A stretch of 30,680 bases of DNA from Zeimonas sp036675585 (GTDB lineage Bacteria; Pseudomonadota; Gammaproteobacteria; Burkholderiales; Burkholderiaceae_E): positions 1 through 30,680 of the forward strand of contig JAKFES010000118.1 of NCBI GenBank assembly GCA_036675585.1, written 5' to 3'. The notes beneath the pieces were generated by a model. That model searched no databases and was not told the origin of the DNA. It was given only the letters and a program-made list of their open reading frames with translations. Positions 26,002 through 30,680 of this stretch are shown here, piece after piece. The position numbers and the translations under genes were made by a program. Positions within the stretch are counted from its first letter, which is position 1, and each line of letters begins with the position of its first letter.

Positions 26002-26741
26002 ATCGTCCCGGCGACGGCGGTTCGTCGGCCTCGGTGTGGGACCGGCTGGCCGAAACCTACGATGCACAGCGCGCGCACGATCCCGTATACCGATCGTGCG
26101 TGCGTCGCGTCGCGCGCTCGGTGCGCGCCGGCACGCGCCTTGCGCTCGACGCGGGCTGCGGAACCGGATGGGCAACGGCGGAGCTGAAGAAGCGCTGCGA
26201 GACCGTCGTCGCGCTCGACTACTCGATGCAGAGCCTGCGTACGCTCGTGAGCAAGTCGATACCCGGCGTGCTCGCCGTGCAGGCCGACGTGCGGCAACTG
26301 CCGTTTCGCGATTCGGTCTTCGACGCGAGCGTCTGCGCGAACACCCTGCAGCACCTCGAACCGTCGCACGCGCAGCCGTGCGCCGTCGAGGAGCTGCGAC
26401 GCGTGACGCGCGACGACGGCGTCGTCGCGCTGTCGGTGCACCATTACTCGACCGACAAGCGCCGCAACGGCTGGGTCAAGGAAGGCAAGCCCGGTCAACC
26501 GGGCATCGACTACATCTTCCGCTTCACGCGCGACGAACTCGCGGCGCTGGCGCCCGGTGCCCGGGTCCGGGGAATCGGGTTCTACGGACTCTCGCGCTGG
26601 CCGGGGTTCGGCACGCGTGCGCAGGACGCCGCCGCGCGCGTACTCGGCGGGCTCGCCGCCCGCCGCGGCTACGGACACATGCTACTGGGTGTCTTCCGGA
26701 ATCAGGAAAGGCGCCGAGCGCTCGTGCCCCGCGCCCGATGA
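25998..26741 (+). CDS. Class I SAM-dependent methyltransferase
   Basis: This 247-residue protein starts at GTG 25998, overlapping the amidotransferase stop by four bases. The SAM-binding motif I is LALDAGCGTGWATAELKKR (about 48-66), followed by VVALDYSMQSL, an acidic loop VQADVRQLPFRDSVFDASVCANTLQHL typical of the Methyltransf_11 group, and VEELRRVTRDDGVVALSVHHYS. The substrate is unknown; a sugar, lipid carrier or peptide is possible given the neighbours. Its last 60 bases overlap the 3' end of the oppositely oriented HprK-like gene. Confidence 0.87.
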   Translation: MNRPGDGGSSASVWDRLAETYDAQRAHDPVYRSCVRRVARSVRAGTRLALDAGCGTGWATAELKKRCETVVALDYSMQSLRTLVSKSIPGVLAVQADVRQLPFRDSVFDASVCANTLQHLEPSHAQPCAVEELRRVTRDDGVVALSVHHYSTDKRRNGWVKEGKPGQPGIDYIFRFTRDELAALAPGARVRGIGFYGLSRWPGFGTRAQDAAARVLGGLAARRGYGHMLLGVFRNQERRRALVPRAR

Positions 26742-27551
26742 CGCGTCCGAATCGAGTGCACGCTCGATCGCCGCGCAGGTCGCCGCCAACTCGCCCGGCG
26801 CGAGCGCATGGCAACGCGCATGGCGCGCGATCCGCAGCACCGCCGCGAGCCCGCGCTCGGCGTGCGACAGTGCGTTGAGCGCCGTGACGTACAGCCGGGC
26901 GCCGGCTTCGGCCGCGCCGATCGGGCGCAGCACCGGAGCGCCGCGGCGCACCCGCGCTTCGAGCACGAATACCGCGTCGATCGGACGGGGACCCGCGACG
27001 ACGCGCGACGGCAGTCGCGCCGGTGCGAGGTAGATGGTTCCACCCGAACGTCGAACGCTCGCCGGCAGCGCATACGGTGCGGCCGGCGCATGCTTCAGGC
27101 ACAGTGCCCGCGGATACGGGAGCACCTGCAGCGTGGCGGGGTCGATCGGGGCGAGCTCGTCGCTCGCATACGCGAAGCCGTGGTGCAACAACGCCCACGC
27201 CGTCGTCGACTTCCCGGCGCCCGACTCGCCGGCGAGCAGGAACGCCCGGCCGTCGCGTTCGAGCACGGCCGCATGCAGGAACAACAGATCGGGGCGAGCG
27301 CGCTGCAGCGCGACGACCAGCGCGGACTCCAGGCCGTATAGCGCTTCGGCGTCGTCGGCGAGCGCAACGCGGCCGTCGGGGCCGTCCAGCGACAGGCCGC
27401 CGAGCGGGTCGACGCCGATCGTGAACCCGATGGCAGTGCGCGCGTCGACGTCGGCGGTCGACAGGGCGGCGAAATGATCGTGCAGCGTCCGGTTCAACTC
27501 CGGATCGGTGCAATCGATCCGTACGCGATGGCCGAGCGCGCGCAACAGCAC
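26682..27551 (-). CDS. HprK-related kinase (HPr-rel-A type)
   Basis: This 289-residue protein carries an HPr-kinase-like ATPase core. FLHAAVLERDGRAFLLAGESGAGKSTTAWALLHHGFAYASDELAPID contains the P-loop GESGAGKST (108-116) and a SDE acidic motif in the Walker-B position. PYPRALCLKHAP follows, as in the TIGRFAM-described HprK-related kinase A group. The N-terminal HPr-kinase partner domain is missing. The start is GTG 27551, 20 bases after the peptide gene and without a clear ribosome binding site, which suggests translational coupling. Related kinases in lasso-peptide clusters phosphorylate a Ser of the precursor. Here the peptide encoded just upstream is a candidate substrate; a carbohydrate or another protein is possible. 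Confidence 0.8.
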   Translation of the reverse strand: MLLRALGHRVRIDCTDPELNRTLHDHFAALSTADVDARTAIGFTIGVDPLGGLSLDGPDGRVALADDAEALYGLESALVVALQRARPDLLFLHAAVLERDGRAFLLAGESGAGKSTTAWALLHHGFAYASDELAPIDPATLQVLPYPRALCLKHAPAAPYALPASVRRSGGTIYLAPARLPSRVVAGPRPIDAVFVLEARVRRGAPVLRPIGAAEAGARLYVTALNALSHAERGLAAVLRIARHARCHALAPGELAATCAAIERALDSDASSGAGHERSAPFLIPEDTQ

Positions 27552-27571
27552 GCGGGGGGTGCCGCCCGCAG

Positions 27572-27754
27572 TCAGAAACGCGGTCCGCGGGTGCCCGGGC
27601 CTTTGGGTACGTCTTCGGGGGGCACCGACTTGGCGGACCCGCTTTTCGCGTAGGCGGACGCCGCCTGCAGCGTCAGGATCGCGGGCGCGACGTACGCGGC
27701 CTTTGCGATCAGCGCCCGCCGGGCCGCATCGGGCTTGGGTTTCCTTTCGCTCAT
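27572..27754 (-). CDS. 60-residue peptide with YxxPxI/L motif and Gly/Pro/Ser-rich tail; candidate modified peptide
   Basis: The N-terminus is basic and polar (MSERKPKPDAARR). A hydrophobic segment (about 14-36: ALIAKAAYVAPAILTLQAAS, then AYA) ends in an Ala-x-Ala-like site, and a hydrophilic tail KSGSAKSVPPEDVPKGPGTR plus GPRF closes the peptide. The Arg-Arg before the hydrophobic run resembles a weak Tat-type signal. YVAPAIL fits the Tyr-x-x-Pro-x-Leu pattern that PqqD-fold domains bind in lasso-peptide leaders. The ribosome binding site (AAGGGGAGG, 5 bases from ATG) is the strongest in this region. It lies between the PqqD-like and HprK-like genes in the same orientation. No family could be assigned; the precursor role is inferred. 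Confidence 0.72.
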   Translation of the reverse strand: MSERKPKPDAARRALIAKAAYVAPAILTLQAASAYAKSGSAKSVPPEDVPKGPGTRGPRF

Positions 27755-27759
27755 CACAA

Positions 27760-27768
27760 CCTCCCCTT
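27760..27768 (-). promoter_or_regulatory. Very strong ribosome binding site of the 60-residue peptide
   Basis: AAGGGGAGG on the minus strand ends 5 bases before ATG 27754. It fixes the start of a short open frame that is otherwise embedded in a longer open stretch, and indicates translation at a higher level than its PqqD-like and HprK-like neighbours, which lack clear sites. Confidence 0.8.
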
Positions 27769-27798
27769 GCGTCGACGTTCGACGAGATGATGCAAGGA

Positions 27799-28071
27799 TC
27801 AGGCCCGGTCGGGAACGACCAGCGTCAGCTTCGCCAGTTGACCGACTGCGGCATGGACATCCTCCAAGGCGGCGTGCCACTCCACGTCGTACTCGCCGAC
27901 CAGACGCCCGGCGATATCCTCCGGCGAATCGGCTTCGTCGAGGTATCTCCAGATCAGGCTGGCCGTGCGGTTCAGCCGATGGATCCGATCGGAGTCGGTA
28001 TCCAGCAGCACGAACTCCCGCTCGACCTCGTGAACGAGCAGATTCGAAACGCGTCGACGCCATCCCTCCAT
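27799..28071 (-). CDS. PqqD-family protein (HPr-rel-A system peptide chaperone type)
   Basis: This 90-residue protein has the PqqD fold pattern: a short beta hairpin (VEREFVLLDTDSDRIHRLNR), the conserved TASLIWRYLDEADSPEDIA around the first helices, and a second helical part (YDVEWHAALEDVHAAVGQL) before a final strand (LTLVVPDRA). PqqD-type domains bind leader peptides and present them to modifying enzymes. It is the first gene of the minus-strand trio; the 60-residue peptide starts 44 bases downstream. ATG 28071 has no clear ribosome binding site. A nearby modifying enzyme other than the kinase is not seen. Confidence 0.82.
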   Translation of the reverse strand: MEGWRRRVSNLLVHEVEREFVLLDTDSDRIHRLNRTASLIWRYLDEADSPEDIAGRLVGEYDVEWHAALEDVHAAVGQLAKLTLVVPDRA

Positions 28072-28109
28072 TCGGAGTATTTTGCCCCGACGGTGCTCGC
28101 CTCGCTACC

Positions 28110-28119
28110 TGAAATTTCA
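28110..28119. promoter_or_regulatory. 10-bp palindrome in the divergent promoter region
   Basis: TGAAATTTCA is a perfect palindrome immediately before the ATG of the nucleotidyltransferase (28120) and 39 bases upstream of the PqqD-like start. The intergenic space is only 48 bases and A+T-rich by local standards, so both promoters must lie in or near it or inside the coding regions. An operator role is speculative. Confidence 0.3.
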
Positions 28120-29214
28120 ATGGCTTCGAACTGGCTCGCCGAACTCTTGTGCAGTGCCGCGAACGAAGCGGCCGGCCGCTCCGGCTCGCGGGCGATCGCC
28201 TGGGAGCGCATCGGCACGGGCGATCTGCGCCGCGTCCTCGACGCGGGTCTCGGGCCGTGGCTGCATCGCGCCGCCGCGACCCACGCCACGCCGCTGTCCG
28301 ACGCGCAGCGCGAGACGCTGCTGGCCGCCGACCTGAGCGCGCAAGTCCTGCACGGAAAGCGCGTGGAGGTCGCCCTCGAGGTCGTCGACCTGTGCCGGGC
28401 GCTCGACGTCGAGGTCACGCTGCTCAAGGGGATCGCGCTCGCCGAATGGCTGTATCCCGCCGCGCACCTTCGACCGATGGCCGACGTCGACCTGCTCGTC
28501 GCCGCCGGCCACCTCGAAGCGATCCAGCGCGCGCTGCTCGATCGCGGCTACGTCGCCTCGCGCAGCGAAGGGGCTTGGGTCACCGGGCACCACGCGCAGC
28601 CGCTTCGCCACCCCGCACTGCCCGTGTGGGTGGAGCTCCATCGCGGGCTCTTCCCCGCCGCGTCCGAATGGAACGCGACGCGGCTCTTCGCGCCCGAGGC
28701 GCTCGCGGCGCGGTCGATCCCGTTCGCGTTCCACGGCAGAGCGACGCGGCGCCTGGGCGACTCGCTCCAACTCGCCTACACCGCGTCGTACTGGGTCCGC
28801 GACCTCGCCCGCCATGCGCCGCACCCGAGCTTCGCGGCGCCGCTGTTCGACGCCGCCCTGCTGCTGGCGCGCTGCGGGCGCTCGCTCGATCTCGAGGCGC
28901 TGCTCGACGGGATCGACGACGCGCTCGCCGTCACCTCGCTGCACGTGATGCTCAGCTTTCTCGCCCGGCACGGGCTGGTCGCCGACCGCGACATCGACCT
29001 GGACGCCGTTGCACGCCGCCAGTCGCGCGTCGGTGCCGTCGATCTGAGGCTCCTGCACGCGTTCCTCGACGCATACCTGCTGCAGGGCCGGCAGCTCCCG
29101 GGCGCGTGGCGCGCCCCGGCGATCTGGAGCACGCTGATCGCCCCCGGACACGTCGCGGCCAAGGTGCTGTCGCTGCCAGTGCGCTTCGCGTTCCCGCCGC
29201 AGGTCGCGGGCTAG
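28120..29214 (+). CDS. Nucleotidyltransferase family protein (NTP_transf_5-like)
   Basis: This 364-residue protein carries the signature TLLKGIALAEWLYPAAHLRP followed by MADVDLLVAAGHLEAIQRAL, matching the Leu-Lys-Gly ... Arg-x2-x-Asp-x-Asp-Leu-Leu-Val pattern of this uncharacterised nucleotidyltransferase group (about 105-150). VELHRGLFPAASEW follows as the conserved third acidic/His strand. The C-terminal half is helical. Members often sit beside PqqD- and HprK-related genes and also occur in some lasso-peptide clusters. The nucleotidylated substrate is unknown. ATG 28120 is chosen; an in-frame GTG at 28093 is possible. It diverges from the PqqD gene and converges on a glycosyltransferase across 21 bases. 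Confidence 0.82.
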   Translation: MASNWLAELLCSAANEAAGRSGSRAIAWERIGTGDLRRVLDAGLGPWLHRAAATHATPLSDAQRETLLAADLSAQVLHGKRVEVALEVVDLCRALDVEVTLLKGIALAEWLYPAAHLRPMADVDLLVAAGHLEAIQRALLDRGYVASRSEGAWVTGHHAQPLRHPALPVWVELHRGLFPAASEWNATRLFAPEALAARSIPFAFHGRATRRLGDSLQLAYTASYWVRDLARHAPHPSFAAPLFDAALLLARCGRSLDLEALLDGIDDALAVTSLHVMLSFLARHGLVADRDIDLDAVARRQSRVGAVDLRLLHAFLDAYLLQGRQLPGAWRAPAIWSTLIAPGHVAAKVLSLPVRFAFPPQVAG

Positions 29215-29235
29215 AAGTCCGCGCCGGCGCGTCGA

Positions 29236-30564
29236 TCAAAGCGTCGCGAGCAGCGCGCGCCACTGCGCGACGTACCGGTCGATGCCGAATTCGCGTACGC
29301 GTTCGAGCCCGCGCGTGCGATATCGCTCGCGCAGCGCCCGATCGCACAGCAGGCGCACGGTCGCGTCGGCCAGTTCGATCTCGGCGCGCGCCAGCGGTTC
29401 ATCGGCCGACTTGTATCGGCCATCGAGCGGGGGCACCAGGACGCCGTACGGCGCGAACGTGACCGCGGTGCACGCGACGCCGAGCGGGGCCCGCGGGGCG
29501 AGCAACTCGCGCGGGCCCGAGGGGCAATCGGCGGAAACGACCGGAACGCCGCACGCCATCGCTTCCTGCAGGCACGCCGGAAAACCCTCCCACAGCGACG
29601 GCAGCACGAACAGCGTCGAACGGCCGATGAACCGGAACGGGTTTTCCTGATAGCCGAGAAAACGGATGCGGTCGGCCTGCCCCGACTCCGACGCGAGACG
29701 CTGCAGGTAATCGAGATGATCGCCCGTGCCGAGAATCGCCAGGCGAACGTCGGGAACCGTCTGCCGGATCCGGCTCAGCGCGCGGATCAGGTGCCACTGG
29801 CCCTTCTGCGTCACCAGTCGGCCGGCGGTCACGATCGTCGGCCCGTCGAACCACGCGTCGAACCCGGCTTCGATCGGCTCGCGCGCCAGCACGCCGATCG
29901 CGTCGGCATCGCAGGGGTTGTAGATCACGCTCAGTTTCGCGGGCCGCACGCCGAAATTCGCCGACAGGTCGTGCGCCGCCTCGCGCGATACGACGACGAC
30001 CCGATCCGCCCGGTTGTAGACCGCGCGGATCAGGTTGCGCGCGAGCCACCGTTTCGTTCCGCGGTACTTCATCCCCGTGCTCTTGTGCTCGTGAACGGTC
30101 ACGACCGAGCGCGACCCTCCCGAGAGCACGTTCACCAGGTTCGGGCCCTCCTTCTGGCTGATGCACACGCGGACGCGGTAGCGCCGCTTGGCGCTTCGCA
30201 GACGCATGCACGCGGTGGCCAACGCGCGCAACTCGGCGAACGTCCCGTCGTACGGCGGGGCGGCGACCCCCAGGCCGACGACCGTCCCGCCGTAATCGAA
30301 GGCGGGGTCCGAGTCGTCGAAGACGAAGAGCGGATTCTCGCGTGACTCGAGGAAACCGCGAGACAGGTACGAGAGGACGCGCTCGGTGCCCCCGCCGTGC
30401 AGATGATCGTTCAGCAGTGCCGCTACGCCGGCGCAGGGAATCGGGCCGGCTCGCCGGTCGCCTCGAGCAAGAGGCGCTCGAGCGCCTCCGCCGGGGGCCT
30501 CGCGTCGAATCGATTCGCCGCGATCGTCGAGAACGACCGGGCCGCGGCTTTCGTCGATTTGCAC
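29236..30564 (-). CDS. Glycosyltransferase family 4-type protein, start unclear
   Basis: The GT-B fold is clear: VAALLNDHLHGGGTERVLSYL at the N-terminus, VVTVHEHKST, YNRADRVVVVSREAAHDL, then IVTAGRLVTQKGQWHLIRAL and the donor-site PSLWEGFPACLQEAMA with GVPVVSAD. It probably adds a sugar to a lipid-linked glycan. The coordinates use GTG 30564 (442 residues), the only standard start upstream of the conserved fold. Recognisable similarity begins at residue 47 (30426), right at the stop codon of the preceding gene, so the first 46 residues overlap that gene out of frame and are probably not translated. A non-standard start (ATT at 30441) or a sequence error is possible. Confidence 0.8.
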   Translation of the reverse strand: MQIDESRGPVVLDDRGESIRREAPGGGARAPLARGDRRAGPIPCAGVAALLNDHLHGGGTERVLSYLSRGFLESRENPLFVFDDSDPAFDYGGTVVGLGVAAPPYDGTFAELRALATACMRLRSAKRRYRVRVCISQKEGPNLVNVLSGGSRSVVTVHEHKSTGMKYRGTKRWLARNLIRAVYNRADRVVVVSREAAHDLSANFGVRPAKLSVIYNPCDADAIGVLAREPIEAGFDAWFDGPTIVTAGRLVTQKGQWHLIRALSRIRQTVPDVRLAILGTGDHLDYLQRLASESGQADRIRFLGYQENPFRFIGRSTLFVLPSLWEGFPACLQEAMACGVPVVSADCPSGPRELLAPRAPLGVACTAVTFAPYGVLVPPLDGRYKSADEPLARAEIELADATVRLLCDRALRERYRTRGLERVREFGIDRYVAQWRALLATL

Positions 30565-30680
30565 AGTTCCCTCCCGAGGGCATCGCGCAACGCGAATGCG
30601 TTCCGCGGTTCGACCGGCACGGCCGGCGTATCGCGCAACACCTCGCGCAGGCCGACACAGCTCGTTCCGATCAGCGGAAC
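30423..30680 (-). CDS. Glycosyltransferase C-terminal end (partial, runs off window)
   Basis: Eighty-five codons and a TAG stop are visible in one open frame that continues past the window end. The first visible residues, VPLIGTSCVGLREVL, match the Pro-Val-Ile-Gly-Thr ... Gly-x-x-Glu-Val-Leu segment near the end of GT4-type enzymes, and RFDARPPAEALERLLLEA looks like their closing helix. It lies directly upstream of the GT4 gene at 29236, apparently in the same transcription unit. Family assignment rests on a short stretch. Confidence 0.6.
   Translation of the reverse strand, partial: VPLIGTSCVGLREVLRDTPAVPVEPRNAFALRDALGRELCKSTKAAARSFSTIAANRFDARPPAEALERLLLEATGEPARFPAPA

Noticed and set aside
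28072..28119. Clear divergent promoter pair between the PqqD-like and nucleotidyltransferase genes
   Set aside because: Only A+T-rich fragments such as AAAATA and TTGAAA were found, without correct spacing to each other, so no promoter is annotated.
24121..29214. A complete lasso-peptide biosynthetic cluster
   Set aside because: A PqqD-like protein, kinase, nucleotidyltransferase, AsnB homologue and short peptide are present, but there is no transglutaminase-like B2 protease or dedicated ABC exporter. The AsnB homologue keeps a full glutaminase domain and lies in a separate operon, and the peptide lacks the usual Thr before the core.

Overview
The window is high-G+C bacterial chromosome with codons ending mostly in G or C and genes packed tightly on both strands. 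No gene-free stretch exceeds 300 bases, and I saw no rRNA, tRNA, CRISPR array, insertion sequence or phage gene. Gene content and order (gntR-sdhC-sdhD-sdhA-sdhB-sdhE-gltA beside a divergent mdh, then prpB-prpC-prpD-acnA) point to a betaproteobacterium of the Burkholderiales type. The genus cannot be fixed from the sequence.

Layout. (1) 1-514, minus strand: a PA2779-family membrane protein coupled to the start of a lipoprotein frame that hits a stop codon after 33 codons. (2) 699-5459, plus strand: a three-gene 2-oxoacid (probably 2-oxoglutarate):ferredoxin oxidoreductase operon with a flavin/Fe-S electron-transfer subunit, a fused gamma-alpha subunit and a beta subunit. (3) 5551-11745, minus strand: citrate synthase, SdhE, the four succinate dehydrogenase subunits and a GntR/UTRA regulator. 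(4) 11868-19889, plus strand: malate dehydrogenase, the 2-methylcitrate cycle (prpB, prpC, prpD), a DUF3617-like exported protein and aconitase A. (5) 20021-22264: a membrane MASE1-like, degenerate GGDEF, EAL protein; then a small VOC-fold protein on the minus strand. (6) 22751-30680: an accessory region with three GT4-type glycosyltransferases (one cut by the window end), an asparagine-synthase-like amidotransferase, a SAM methyltransferase, and a compact set of a PqqD-like protein, a 60-residue peptide, an HprK-like kinase and a family-5 nucleotidyltransferase.

How the genes work together. Regions 2-4 form a nearly continuous central-carbon island: citrate synthase, aconitase, 2-oxoglutarate oxidation by the ferredoxin-linked enzyme, succinate dehydrogenase and malate dehydrogenase. 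The propionate-oxidising methylcitrate cycle feeds succinate and pyruvate into it. The usual Burkholderiales neighbours of gltA, the odhA-odhB-lpdA dehydrogenase genes, are absent here, and the Kor-type operon lies at that spot facing gltA. The gntR-mdh intergenic region carries a perfect 12-bp palindrome and a near-consensus sigma-70 promoter, so this regulator probably controls both flanks.

The most unusual part is region 6. The PqqD-like protein, small peptide and HprK-like kinase look like one transcription unit, divergent from the nucleotidyltransferase across 48 bp. The peptide has a very strong ribosome binding site, a Tyr-x-x-Pro-x-Ile/Leu motif like the leader motif bound by PqqD-fold domains in lasso-peptide systems, and a Gly/Pro/Ser-rich tail. 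I read this as a candidate peptide-modification or surface-glycan-linked system whose substrate may be the small peptide. That function is inference.
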